Of a stretch of 64,000 nt of DNA, positions 37,408-45,691 are shown one piece after another (position 1 is the stretch's first letter; the number at the start of each line of letters is the position of its first letter). The stretch spans positions 1 through 64,000 of the forward strand of contig NZ_JNZD01000002.1 in assembly GCF_000725495.1 (NCBI RefSeq). The letters run 5' to 3'. Both the position numbers and the translations under genes were made by a program. This DNA is from Streptomyces aureus. Lineage in GTDB: Bacteria; Actinomycetota; Actinomycetes; Streptomycetales; Streptomycetaceae. Below the pieces are notes generated by a model, which was given only the letters and a program-made list of their open reading frames with translations, made no database searches and had not been told where the DNA came from.

Positions 37408-38085
37408 ATGAAGAGCGATCTCTTTTCCAGTGACCACATGGTGCAGCCGGCCGTCGCGGCGGGCATGACCGTCCAGAACGCCAAGTCCATCAAGTACGCC
37501 GTCCAGGGCGAGATGTTCGCGCGCCAGGGCGCGATGGTCGCCTATCGCGGCAATCTCCAGTTCGAGCGCAAGGGCCAGGGCGTGGGCGGCATGCTCAAGC
37601 GGGCGGTCACCGGTGAGGGACTTCCGCTGATGACCGTACGGGGCCAGGGCGAGGCGTGGTTCGCGCACGAGGCGCAGAACTGTTTCATCGTGAGCATCGA
37701 GCCCAGCGACGTGTTCACGGTCAACGGACGCAACGTGCTGTGCTTCGACGCCTCGCTCTCGTACGAGATCAAGACCGTGAAGGGCGCGGGCATCACCGGC
37801 GGCGGTCTGTTCAACAGCGTCTTCACCGGTCACGGGAGCCTCGGCCTCATATGCGAGGGCAACCCGCTCGTCATTCCCGTCTCCCAGCAGCAGCCGGTGT
37901 TCGTCGACACCGACGCGGTGGTCGGCTGGACGGCGCAGCTGCGCACCTCGCTGCACCGCTCGCAGTCGATCGGCTCGATGATCCGGGGCGGTTCGGGCGA
38001 GGCCGTGCAGCTGAAGCTGGAGGGCGAGGGCTGTGTCGTCGTCCGTCCCAGCGAGGCGACACCGCAGAAGACCCAGCAGCACTGA
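37408..38085 (+). CDS. AIM24 family protein
   Basis: 225-aa beta-rich protein of the AIM24/TspO-associated family. The Gly-rich segments FERKGQGVGG and GITGGGLFNSVFTGHG and the pattern MVAYRGNLQFE are characteristic. These proteins form trimeric beta prisms, and bacterial function is unsettled. It starts at ATG 37408 after CAGGA and ends just before a perfect bidirectional terminator. It is not obviously linked to the reductase gene upstream (125-bp gap). Confidence 0.87.
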   Translation: MKSDLFSSDHMVQPAVAAGMTVQNAKSIKYAVQGEMFARQGAMVAYRGNLQFERKGQGVGGMLKRAVTGEGLPLMTVRGQGEAWFAHEAQNCFIVSIEPSDVFTVNGRNVLCFDASLSYEIKTVKGAGITGGGLFNSVFTGHGSLGLICEGNPLVIPVSQQQPVFVDTDAVVGWTAQLRTSLHRSQSIGSMIRGGSGEAVQLKLEGEGCVVVRPSEATPQKTQQH

Positions 38086-38099
38086 TCCGGGCCACGCGA

Positions 38100-38129
38100 A
38101 GGGGGCTCCGCCGGCCGGCGGAGCCCCCT
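38100..38129. terminator. Perfect 30-bp palindrome terminator
   Basis: A perfect palindrome from 38100 to 38129 (half AGGGGGCTCCGCCGG) lies between the convergent AIM24 and M4 protease genes. It should form a strong hairpin in RNA from both strands. Confidence 0.85.
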
Positions 38130-38152
38130 CGTGTTCCCGGCCCGACCGCTGG

Positions 38153-39934
38153 TCAGCGACGGGCGGCCGGGGTGTTGGCGGCCGTGACGTTGACGGCGGC
38201 CCAGGCCGCGCCCACCGCCTTGTACTCGGCGCTGTTCGCGCCGTACATGTCGCTCGCGGCCTTCAGCGTGGCCTTGCGGGCGTCGTGGAAGTCGGTCGTG
38301 GAGACCATGTAGCGGGTGAGCGCCCGGTAGAACACGGCGGTGGCCTTGGTGCGGCCGATCCCGGTCACGCGGGAACCGTCGTACGTCGGCGAGTCGTACG
38401 TCACGCCGTTGATCGTCTTGCGGCCGCTGCCCTCGGCGAGCAGGTAGAACGCGTGCGAGGAGACACCGGAGCCGGCGTGCACCTCGGTGTCGTACGCGGC
38501 GGGCGACCAGTAGTCGATCGTCTCCTCGAGCACGTCGAGGGACGGGTGGTCGAGGCGGCGCAGGAACTTCTGCGCCAGGCCCAGCTTCTCGCCCACCAGG
38601 TAGTTCGGCGGGTTCTTCGGGTTGTTCGCCGAGAACTCGACGTTCGAGCCGAAGATGTCGGCGAGCGACTCGTTCAGGGCGCCCGGCTCGCCGTACTGGT
38701 TGCCGTCGTCGTCGACGCGGGTGGGCTCGAGGGCCGCGGTCGCGTCGACGACCCCGTGGGTCAGCTCGTGGCCGGTGACGTCGAGGACGACGAGCGGCTT
38801 CTTGAACACCTGGCCGTCGCCGTCGCCGTACAGCATGCAGCCGCAGACCGAGTCCCAGAAGGCGTTGCCGACCTTGTTGCCGAAGTGGACCATGCCGCGG
38901 GCGCCGGCGCTGTTGTTCTTGATGCCCTTGCGGCCGAAGGTCTTCTTGTAGAAGTCCAGGGTCTGGGTGATGCCGTACTGGGCGTCGACGGCGGCGCTGG
39001 ACCGGGCGGCGGTGGTGCCGGTGCCCCACTTGTTGTCACCGTCGGTGAACGCCTTGCCCCGCGCGAAGGACTCCAGCTCCTGGCCCTTGGCGTCCCGGGT
39101 CTCGGTGTTCCACCGGGTCGGGTCCTTGAGGACGTAGGTGGTCCGGGCGGTGCGGGTGGTCTTCAGCGCCACCTTGCCGGCGAAGAGGGAGGCCCCGCTG
39201 CCGGTGGCGGTCGCCGGGTAGTGGCCCGCGGCGGCGATGCCGGTGAGCCCGGACAGGCCGGCGGCGGGCGCCGTGCCGGTCTGCGGGGTGGCGCTCTCGC
39301 CGTGCTTGCGCAGCTCGGCGGCCAGGGACGGCGATATGAACTCGTCGCTGTTCGGGGTGTTGCTGCGAATCTTGCCGGTACGGGCGTCCACGACGACCGT
39401 GCTCGACCCGCCCGCCTCCGTGGTGCCGCTGTCGGTGACGACGACCTGGTAGGCGAGGTCGGCGGCGCCGTCGCGGGCGTCCACGACGAGCTGCGCGGTG
39501 CCCGCGTCACCCTGCGCGACGGCCTCGGCCTTCCGCTCCGCCTGCTCCGGCGTCAGCCGCGCCTCGACGGTGGAGGGCTTCACGGTGTGGTCGGCGGCCC
39601 GGGTCACGCCCAGGTACTCGCCCTGCTTGCCGAGGTGGACGACCAGGTCGCCGCCGAGGACGGGAAGGCCCTGGTGGGTGCGGACGAAGCGGACGTGCCG
39701 CTTGCCGTCCGGGTCGGTCATGACGTCCTTGGCCTCGAGGGTGTCGCCCTGAATGACACCGGTGGCCGAGGCGTGCGCGAACGCGGCCGCCCTGGCGGCG
39801 GCCACGGGGGACGCGGCCGAGGCCGCCACCCGGGCGGAACCGTCGGGGGCGGAGGCGAAGGCGGGGCCGGGGAGCGTGGCGGCCGTCGTCACGGCGACGG
39901 CGATCGCCACGCGGCGTATGTGGGGTCTACGCAC
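38153..39934 (-). CDS. Thermolysin-like M4 metalloprotease (secreted)
   Basis: 593-aa exported zinc protease. Signal peptide: RRVAIAVAVTTAATLPGPAFA. The propeptide (about 50-230) carries FTP/PepSY-type features (GLPVLGGDLVVHLG). In the catalytic domain GHELTHG gives the HExxH motif, NESLADIFG the third ligand, and the late histidine (VSSHAFYLLAEG) matches M4 enzymes. GTG at 39934 is chosen because AAAGGA precedes it. It is about the usual length for streptomycete M4 proteases. It degrades extracellular protein for nutrients. An AT-rich inverted repeat lies upstream. Confidence 0.93.
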   Translation of the reverse strand: MRRPHIRRVAIAVAVTTAATLPGPAFASAPDGSARVAASAASPVAAARAAAFAHASATGVIQGDTLEAKDVMTDPDGKRHVRFVRTHQGLPVLGGDLVVHLGKQGEYLGVTRAADHTVKPSTVEARLTPEQAERKAEAVAQGDAGTAQLVVDARDGAADLAYQVVVTDSGTTEAGGSSTVVVDARTGKIRSNTPNSDEFISPSLAAELRKHGESATPQTGTAPAAGLSGLTGIAAAGHYPATATGSGASLFAGKVALKTTRTARTTYVLKDPTRWNTETRDAKGQELESFARGKAFTDGDNKWGTGTTAARSSAAVDAQYGITQTLDFYKKTFGRKGIKNNSAGARGMVHFGNKVGNAFWDSVCGCMLYGDGDGQVFKKPLVVLDVTGHELTHGVVDATAALEPTRVDDDGNQYGEPGALNESLADIFGSNVEFSANNPKNPPNYLVGEKLGLAQKFLRRLDHPSLDVLEETIDYWSPAAYDTEVHAGSGVSSHAFYLLAEGSGRKTINGVTYDSPTYDGSRVTGIGRTKATAVFYRALTRYMVSTTDFHDARKATLKAASDMYGANSAEYKAVGAAWAAVNVTAANTPAARR

Positions 39935-40240
39935 TGAGTTCCTTTGCACAGGGGCGGCCGGGATCACCGGCCGCCTGAGGACGCGGCGCCGTCGAACGCC
40001 GCGGGAGCTGTCGGGCTCCGCTGCGCCACCCTCACCGATGCGTCATGTACATGTAAAGAAGAAAGATCCCTTTTCTTGCTTTTGAGGGCATTTCTTTACG
40101 CATGACTGCTGCTCGGTGATCGAGGAGTGGTCAACAGTGCACCGATGGGACAGATGTGAGGGGCGATGAGGTGGTTGCGCGGCCGGGCCGATCAATGGGT
40201 TCATGTGACCGATGTCGCATCACCTCCGCCCCCGGAGGTC
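39935..40240. other. Upstream region of the M4 protease gene
   Basis: These 306 bp contain no convincing gene. They include the AT-rich island with inverted repeats (40042-40106) and, further right, plain GC-rich DNA up to the polyprenyl synthetase stop codon. The M4 promoter should lie here, reading leftward. Confidence 0.6.
40042..40106. promoter_or_regulatory. AT-rich island with nested inverted repeats
   Basis: Outer arms GTCATG (40042-40047) and CATGAC (40101-40106) enclose inner arms GTAAAGAA (40053-40060) and TTCTTTAC (40092-40099). CATGTACATG (40044-40053) is itself a palindrome. The A+T content is far above the surroundings. It probably holds the promoter or operator of the secreted M4 protease, about 110-170 bp upstream of its start. 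Confidence 0.5.
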
Positions 40241-41515
40241 TCAGACCGCCCGGTCGGCGAGCGCGGACAGCACGGTCCGCAGTTCCTCCGCGGGTCCGGG
40301 CACGAGGGCGGCTTCCGCCAGCAGCGCGTCCGCCGCGGCCAGATGGCGGCGCGCCTCGCGCACGGCCGTCGCCCTGCCCCCGGCCCGCTCGATCAGGGCC
40401 GTCGCGCGGCGGACTCCGGCGGCGTCCAACGCGTGCGCTTCGGTGAGGAGTTCGTCGAGTTCTCCGTATCCGGCGCCGCCCAGCGCGGCGAGCACCGGCA
40501 GGGTCTTCTTCCCCTGCCTGAGGTCGCTGTGGACCGGCTTGCCGGTGACCTCCGGATCTCCCCAGATGCCGAGGACGTCGTCGGCGATCTGGAACGCGAC
40601 GCCGAGGTGGCGTCCGGCCCGGTCCAGCACGGTCACGGTCGCCTCGGGCGCTCCGGCCAGCCGGGCGCCGAGGGCCAGCGCGCAGCCGAGCAGGGCGCCC
40701 GTCTTGCGCTCGGCCATGAGCTCGTACTCCGCCACGCCGACCGCGTCGGGTCCGGTCCAGGGCCGGTCTGCGAACAGCAGGTCCTCGGCCTGGCCGTGCA
40801 CCAGGTCTCCCAGCGCCGAGGTCAACTGGCGCACCGCGGGGCCCGCTTGGGGCGTCACGGCCACGGTCTGCACCGCCAGCGCGAACAGCGCGTCGCCGGC
40901 CAGGACGGCCGGCCCGGTTCCGTACGCCTTCCACACGGCCGGACGGCCGCGGCGCAGGGCGTCGCCGTCCATGATGTCGTCGTGGAGCAGCGAGAAGACG
41001 TGGACGAGCTCCACCGCGACGGCTCCCGGCACACCGGCCTCGGGCGGGCCCGAGACGATCTGCGCTCCGAGGACCGCCAGCGCCTGCCGCACCCCCTTGC
41101 CCTGGCCGTGGTCGGCGGGGGCGCCCCCGACCTCGCAGCGGCCGAACGCGTAGCCGGCCATCTCGGCGAGCCAGGGGTGCAGCGAACCGGTCGCCTCCGC
41201 CAGGGCGGGGGCGGCGAGTTCACGGCAGCGCCGCAGGATCTCCGCGGCGGCCGACGGGGGTTCGGGGGCGGCGTCGGGCTCCTGGAACGCCGGGGCCTTC
41301 CGCTCCGGGTGCGTCGCGGTCACCGGAGGCGCGGTGGCCGTCGGCGAAGCCGCGGCGTCCGAGGGCGCCGCCGCCTCGAGAGCCGTCAGCGGCGTGGAGG
41401 TGTCCGGCGCCGCCCGGACGTCGAGGGCTGCCGGCGGTGCCGAGGTGTCCGGGGCAGCCGTCGGCGGTGCCGAGGTGTCCGGGGTCGCCGGGGCGTCGAG
41501 GGCCGTCGAGGTCAT
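40241..41515 (-). CDS. Polyprenyl synthetase with long disordered N-terminus
   Basis: 424-aa trans-isoprenyl diphosphate synthase, which elongates allylic diphosphates with IPP. The first Asp-rich motif is LLHDDIMD and the second region QIADDVLGIWGD (final Asp of DDxxD replaced by Gly). KTGALLGCALALGA and GKKTLPVLAAL are also typical. The first 85 or so residues are low-complexity Ala/Pro/Thr/Ser/Asp with repeated DTSAPP. ATG 41515 overlaps the TPR gene stop (TGATG) and has GGAGG 7 nt upstream. Such extended synthases are known as cargo of family 2 encapsulins, but no shell gene is in this window. The product chain length is unknown. Confidence 0.88.
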   Translation of the reverse strand: MTSTALDAPATPDTSAPPTAAPDTSAPPAALDVRAAPDTSTPLTALEAAAPSDAAASPTATAPPVTATHPERKAPAFQEPDAAPEPPSAAAEILRRCRELAAPALAEATGSLHPWLAEMAGYAFGRCEVGGAPADHGQGKGVRQALAVLGAQIVSGPPEAGVPGAVAVELVHVFSLLHDDIMDGDALRRGRPAVWKAYGTGPAVLAGDALFALAVQTVAVTPQAGPAVRQLTSALGDLVHGQAEDLLFADRPWTGPDAVGVAEYELMAERKTGALLGCALALGARLAGAPEATVTVLDRAGRHLGVAFQIADDVLGIWGDPEVTGKPVHSDLRQGKKTLPVLAALGGAGYGELDELLTEAHALDAAGVRRATALIERAGGRATAVREARRHLAAADALLAEAALVPGPAEELRTVLSALADRAV

Positions 41516-42567
41516 CACGCGGCCTCCGTCGACTCTGCCCTGGGGCTCAATCCGAGTTCCGTCCGCGCCTGTTCGACCATCCGGTGGGCGTGGCGCAGGC
41601 CGATGCGCTCCAGCAGGACGGCCAACTCATCCAGTTCGGCGGCGGTTTCGGCCGCGTCGCGGCCGAGGCGGGCGAGGGACTTCACCAGCCCGAGACGGGA
41701 CAGGGCCGTGCCGCGCGGCTCGCCCATGGCCTCGAACTCGGCGAGCGCGCCCGCGTACACGGTACGGGCCTGCTCGTAACGCCCGGCGCGGTAGAGGACG
41801 TTGCCGCGCATCTTGTGGTTGTAGGCGAGCGCCCCGGACAGCTTCATCGCGCGGCAGGAGACCTCGGCCTCGCTCAGCAGCTCCAGCGCCCGCTCCGTGT
41901 CGCCGTCGCGGACGGAGACGATGTCCGCGAGTCCGCGCAGCGCCCAGGCGTGGCCGCGCCGGTCCTCGGCACCGGCGGCTATCCCGGCCGCCTCCTCGAA
42001 CAGCGCGTAGGCGCGGTCGTACCCGCCGGTGTTGCGGTGGATCTGGGCGATGCCCTCCAGGGCCCACACGGTGTGCCGGGCCTCACCGCGCTTGCGGGCC
42101 TCGGCCAGCAGCTGCTCGTGCAGCACGGTCACGGCCTCGTAGTCGCCCTGGATGCGGCCGGTCTCGGCCATGCCGGCCAGCGAGTAGCCGCGCACCACGA
42201 CGTCCCCCGCCTGCCCGCCGAGTTCGGCGGCCAGCCGCAGCAGCCGCCACGCCAGCGGGAACGCTCCGCGCTGACGGGCCAGGGTGCCGCCGCTCCACAG
42301 CGCCCAGGCCATCGCCGCGCCGTCCCCCGCCTCCCGGGCGGTGCGGTAACTCGCCTTCCACGCACGGTCGGCGTCCGCGACCTGGCCGAGCCGGCGGTGC
42401 GCCTCGGCGACGGCGAGGCCCGAACGGGCGGCCTCGGCCCGGGCTCCGGACCTCTCGGCGGCGCGCAGTTGCTCGGTGCCCGCCGCCAGGACGTCGGTCA
42501 GCGAGGAGTTCACCGACAGGGTGGTCAGGGCGCCCTGGTACTCCGGGGCGAAGGCCTTGCCGTACAT
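41515..42567 (-). CDS. Tetratricopeptide-repeat protein
   Basis: 350-aa helical protein with at least five TPR-like units between about residues 55 and 330 (for example AEAHRRLGQVADADRAWKAS, GGYDRAYALFEEAAGIAAG, AGRYEQARTVYAGALAEFE). No DNA-binding or enzymatic domain is seen. The ATG at 42567 follows GGAAAGG. It is translationally coupled to the polyprenyl synthetase. A role as scaffold or partner for that enzyme is plausible (inference). The promoter lies near the 13-bp direct-repeat array at 42665-42709. Confidence 0.85.
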   Translation of the reverse strand: MYGKAFAPEYQGALTTLSVNSSLTDVLAAGTEQLRAAERSGARAEAARSGLAVAEAHRRLGQVADADRAWKASYRTAREAGDGAAMAWALWSGGTLARQRGAFPLAWRLLRLAAELGGQAGDVVVRGYSLAGMAETGRIQGDYEAVTVLHEQLLAEARKRGEARHTVWALEGIAQIHRNTGGYDRAYALFEEAAGIAAGAEDRRGHAWALRGLADIVSVRDGDTERALELLSEAEVSCRAMKLSGALAYNHKMRGNVLYRAGRYEQARTVYAGALAEFEAMGEPRGTALSRLGLVKSLARLGRDAAETAAELDELAVLLERIGLRHAHRMVEQARTELGLSPRAESTEAA

Positions 42568-42891
42568 GAATGCCTTTCCGCCCGCCACCGTCCGCCCGCC
42601 GGGGCGCCGGACCGGTGACGATGCTGTGCTCGACTCCGTCCGGGCGGTGACGCGCGGCTCCCCTGTACACACTCCGCGTATACACGGGATGTATACACAT
42701 TGCGTATAGCACCCTCGGCCACTGCCCGTGCAGGGAGGCTTCGGAAGGACCGCGTCTCACGCGCCCGTTGCCGATCAAGACGGCGATCGCGTCCGGGAGG
42801 TTGCCTGACGGCCCGAAACCCGTTGCGCGGCGGCCCGGTCGGGACACAGGATGGCCGAACTCCCGCCCCCCTCACGGAAAGCAGGACGCCG
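42568..42891. other. Divergent intergenic region, TPR / phosphotransferase
   Basis: 324 bp without a convincing gene. The main content is the four-copy 13-bp direct repeat, which probably controls the leftward TPR-polyprenyl synthetase operon. The right half is plain GC-rich sequence ending in the ribosome site AGGA at 42883. Confidence 0.6.
42665..42709. repeat. Four direct repeats with exact 13-bp period (GTATACAC)
   Basis: GTACAC (42665), GTATACAC (42678), GTATACAC (42691) and GTATAG (42704) are spaced exactly 13 bp apart. This AT-rich iteron-like array lies 98-142 bp upstream of the TPR gene and resembles a multi-site operator for an oligomerising regulator. Confidence 0.8.
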
Positions 42892-43788
42892 TTGCCATCA
42901 GCTCCGATGCACGCCGGTGAGACCCTGATCGACGGTCCGCTCGTACGGCACCTGTTGGCCGGACAGTTTCCCCGGTGGGCCCGGCTGCCGCTGAGACGGG
43001 TGCGGTCGTCCGGAACGGTCAACGCCCTCTACCGCCTCGGCGACGATCTGGCCGTCCGCCTCCCGCGGATCGCGGACGGCGCCGACGACGCGGTCAAGGA
43101 GCACACCTGGCTGCCGCGTCTCGCTCCGCGGCTTCCCCTCCCGGTCCCCGAGATCCTCGGCCTCGGCACCCCCACGGCCGACTATCCGTGGCACTGGTCG
43201 GTGGTGCGCTGGCTCGACGGCGAGGCCCCGGCACCCGGCGCACTCACGGACGCCCCTCGACTGGCCGCCGATCTGGGCGCGTTCGTCTCCGCGCTGCGCA
43301 CGGCCGGGCTGCCCGGAGGTCCCGCCTCCTACCGGGGCACGCCGCTGACCGCTGTGGACGCCGAGACCCGCTCGGCGCTCGAGGACCTGCGCGGCACCGT
43401 CGACACCGGCGCCGCGCTGGCGGCCTGGGAGGAGGCGCTGGACGCTCCGGTGTGGACGGGCCCGCCGTGCTGGCTCCACGCGGACCTGATGCCGATGAAC
43501 CTCCTGGTCCGCGAGGGCCGCCTCAGCGCCGTGCTCGACTTCGGCACCCTCGGCACCGGCGATCCGGCCTGCGACTTCATCCCCGCCTGGAACCTCCTGC
43601 CCGCCCCGGTGCGGCCCGTCTTCCGGGAGGCGGCCGGCGCCGACGACGCCGGCTGGGCGCGGGGGCGCGGCTGGGCCCTGTCCATGGCCCTCGCCCAGCT
43701 CCCGTACTACCGCGACACGAACCCGGTGATCGCGGCCAACGCCCGGCACGTGATCACCGAGGTGCTGGCCGAGCGTCGGAGGTCGTAG
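42892..43788 (+). CDS. Aminoglycoside phosphotransferase-family kinase
   Basis: 298-aa APH/choline kinase-fold protein. N-terminal MHAGETLIDGPLVRHLL and GTVNALYRLGDDLAVRLPR match a common streptomycete group. WLHADLMPMNLL is the catalytic loop and VLDFGTLGTGDPACDF the metal-binding segment. TTG at 42892 is preceded by AGGA at 5 nt; ATG at 42907 lacks a ribosome site but is where most relatives begin. These proteins are rarely true resistance enzymes, and the substrate is unknown. Confidence 0.85.
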   Translation: MPSAPMHAGETLIDGPLVRHLLAGQFPRWARLPLRRVRSSGTVNALYRLGDDLAVRLPRIADGADDAVKEHTWLPRLAPRLPLPVPEILGLGTPTADYPWHWSVVRWLDGEAPAPGALTDAPRLAADLGAFVSALRTAGLPGGPASYRGTPLTAVDAETRSALEDLRGTVDTGAALAAWEEALDAPVWTGPPCWLHADLMPMNLLVREGRLSAVLDFGTLGTGDPACDFIPAWNLLPAPVRPVFREAAGADDAGWARGRGWALSMALAQLPYYRDTNPVIAANARHVITEVLAERRRS

Positions 43789-43803
43789 CCGGGAGCGGGC
43801 GCG

Positions 43804-43914
43804 GCCACTCCGGGCCGAGGCAGCTCCGGGCCGAGATAGGTCCGGGCCGAGATAGGTCCGGGCCGCGGCCACGCCGGACCGCGGTACTCCAGGCCGAGGC
43901 CAGTCCAGGCCGAG
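43804..43914. repeat. 16-bp tandem repeat array, about 7 decayed copies
   Basis: Units of type ATAGGTCCGGGCCGAG repeat with 16-bp period at 43804, 43820, 43836, 43852 and 43868. A 15-bp copy (43884) and another 16-bp copy (43899) follow, up to the stop codon of the leftward XRE gene. It fills the junction of convergent genes. Confidence 0.82.
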
Positions 43915-43915
43915 G

Positions 43916-44755
43916 TCAGTCCACGAGGGCCTGTGTGCCGAGGACGCCGAGGAGGGCGACGCGTTCGGCGTCCTCGGTGCCGGGCTCGGCCGTGTAGACC
44001 ATGATCCTCAGGTCGCTGCCCGCGACGCTGAGCACATCGCAGTCCAGGGTCACGGCGCCCACCTGCGGATGGTCGATGATCTTGCGGGACGCCTCGTGGC
44101 GGGCGACCGCGCCGGACTCCCACAGCTCCGCGAACCGCACGCTGTTCGCGCACAGGTCCTCGATCAGCTGCCCGAGGCGCCGGTCCGTCGGGTACCGGCT
44201 CGCGGTCGCGCGCAGGTCGGCGGCGAGCGTCGCCTCGAAGGCGCGCCGCTCACGCGGGGTGTGCCGCACCCGGCTGCCGGGACCGACGAAGTTGCGCCAC
44301 ACACCGTTGCGCTCGTTGCCGCGCCACCCGGAGGGATCACCCAGCAGGGCCGCGTACAGCGGGTTGGCCAGCAGCAGGGTCCAGGCCGCGTCGAACACCG
44401 CCACGGGCGTCCCGTCCAGCCGGTCGAGCAGCCGGTGCACGCCCGGGGTGATGTGGGCCGGCACCATGCCACGGCCCGGCGGCACCAGCCCCGCCACCTG
44501 GAAGAGGTGCTCGCGTTCGGCTCCGGACAGCCGCAGTGCCCGGCCCAGGGCCTCGACCACCTGCTCCGAGGGATGTGCTGCCCGGCCCTGTTCCAGCCGG
44601 GTCACGTAGTCGACCGAGATGCCCGCGAGCAGGGCCAGCTCCTCGCGGCGCAGTCCGGCCGCGCGCCGCGTCCCGCCGCCGGGCAGCCCGACGGCCTCCG
44701 GGGTGACCCGGTCACGCCAGCGGCGCACCGCGCGCCCGAACTCCGTGTTCGCCAT
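43916..44755 (-). CDS. XRE-family regulator with MmyB-like domain
   Basis: 279-aa regulator. The N-terminal HTH_XRE (GLRREELALLAGISVDYVTRLEQ) is followed by the MmyB-like ligand-binding domain (about 110-270; FDAAWTLLLANPLYAALLGD, RNFVGPGSRVRHTPRE, LDCDVLSVAGSDLRIMVYTAEPG). Members of this family commonly sit divergently beside a short-chain dehydrogenase, as here, and are thought to repress it. The ATG at 44755 has no strong ribosome site. Confidence 0.9.
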   Translation of the reverse strand: MANTEFGRAVRRWRDRVTPEAVGLPGGGTRRAAGLRREELALLAGISVDYVTRLEQGRAAHPSEQVVEALGRALRLSGAEREHLFQVAGLVPPGRGMVPAHITPGVHRLLDRLDGTPVAVFDAAWTLLLANPLYAALLGDPSGWRGNERNGVWRNFVGPGSRVRHTPRERRAFEATLAADLRATASRYPTDRRLGQLIEDLCANSVRFAELWESGAVARHEASRKIIDHPQVGAVTLDCDVLSVAGSDLRIMVYTAEPGTEDAERVALLGVLGTQALVD

Positions 44756-44857
44756 GCCACCCACTGTGCACCCGACCGGACGAACGCGCCTGGTACCGCC
44801 AGTCCCAGGAAGACCGGACTCCTGGCTGTCCGCGGCGCGCGGCCGGACGCTGGACGC

Positions 44858-45565
44858 ATGACCACCACACTCGTCACCGGAGCGAACAAGGGTCTCGGCC
44901 TCGAGACCGCCCGCAGGCTCGTCGCCGCGGGACACACCGTCTACCTGGGCAGCCGCGACCCCGAACGCGGCCGTCGCGCCGCCGCCCTGATCGGGGCCCG
45001 CCCGGTCCTCCTCGACGTCACCGACGACGCGTCCGTGACCGCCGCGGCCAGGACCGTCGCGGCCGAGGGAGGGCTGGACGTCCTGGTCAACAACGCCGGT
45101 GTCGAGGGGCGGGGCGAAGGGAACCGCGTCATCGGCCCGGCCGAGGTGACCGCCGCGATGATGCGCGAGCTGTTCGAGACCAACGTCTTCGGCGTCGTCC
45201 GGGTGCTCCACGCCTTCCTGCCCCTCCTCCGGCGCTCCGCCTCGCCCGTCGTCGTGAACGTCAGCAGCGGCCTGGCCTCGCTGGCCGGGCTCACCGATCC
45301 CTCGGTACCCGCCCATGGCTATCCCGGTGTCGCCTATCCGGCGTCCAAGACCGCCGTCAACACGATCACGGTCCAGTACGCGAAGGCCTTCCCGGATCTG
45401 CGGGTCAACGCCGTGGAGCCGGGCTTCACCGCCACCGACCTGAACGGCAACACCGGGACGCAGACGGTGGAGGAGGGCGCCGAGATCATCGTGCGCATGG
45501 CGCGGATCGGCCGGGACGGACCGACCGGCGGCTTCTTCGACGCCGCGGGGCCGGTCCCCTGGTGA
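44858..45565 (+). CDS. Short-chain dehydrogenase/reductase
   Basis: 235-aa SDR. The cofactor loop TGANKGLGLETARRLVAAG, NNAG at about residue 85, catalytic Ser (VVNVSSGLASL) and YPASK (YxxxK) are all present, with a PGFTATDLNG loop. An Arg in GSRDPERG suggests NADPH preference. It is divergent from the XRE/MmyB-type gene across 102 bp and is probably its target. The substrate is unknown. Confidence 0.92.
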   Translation: MTTTLVTGANKGLGLETARRLVAAGHTVYLGSRDPERGRRAAALIGARPVLLDVTDDASVTAAARTVAAEGGLDVLVNNAGVEGRGEGNRVIGPAEVTAAMMRELFETNVFGVVRVLHAFLPLLRRSASPVVVNVSSGLASLAGLTDPSVPAHGYPGVAYPASKTAVNTITVQYAKAFPDLRVNAVEPGFTATDLNGNTGTQTVEEGAEIIVRMARIGRDGPTGGFFDAAGPVPW

Positions 45566-45655
45566 ACCGACCCGCCCTTGCGTCGGCGCGTCCGTCCCGC
45601 CGACGGACGGGCCGACGGGCGCGCGGAGGGCCCGGCGGGCCGACACCGAGCCAAT

Positions 45656-45685
45656 GGAACACTTATTCGATTACCGGAGTACGCT
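45656..45685 (+). promoter_or_regulatory. LexA-like box and -10 element of the alkB-like gene
   Basis: GGAACACTTATTCG (45656-45669) matches the actinobacterial SOS box CGAACRNNYGTTYG at all but two constrained positions. TACGCT (45680-45685) lies 6 nt before the ATG and would give a leaderless mRNA. The box overlaps the expected -35 region, as needed for repression. Confidence 0.5.
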
Positions 45686-45691
45686 GGCCCC

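Noticed and set aside
40241..42567. Complete family 2 encapsulin or 2-methylisoborneol cluster
   Set aside because: No encapsulin shell, terpene cyclase or methyltransferase gene is adjacent. Only the synthase tail resembles cargo.
43804..43914. Regular repeats as a possible CRISPR array
   Set aside because: Units are contiguous 16-mers without unique spacers, and no cas gene is near.
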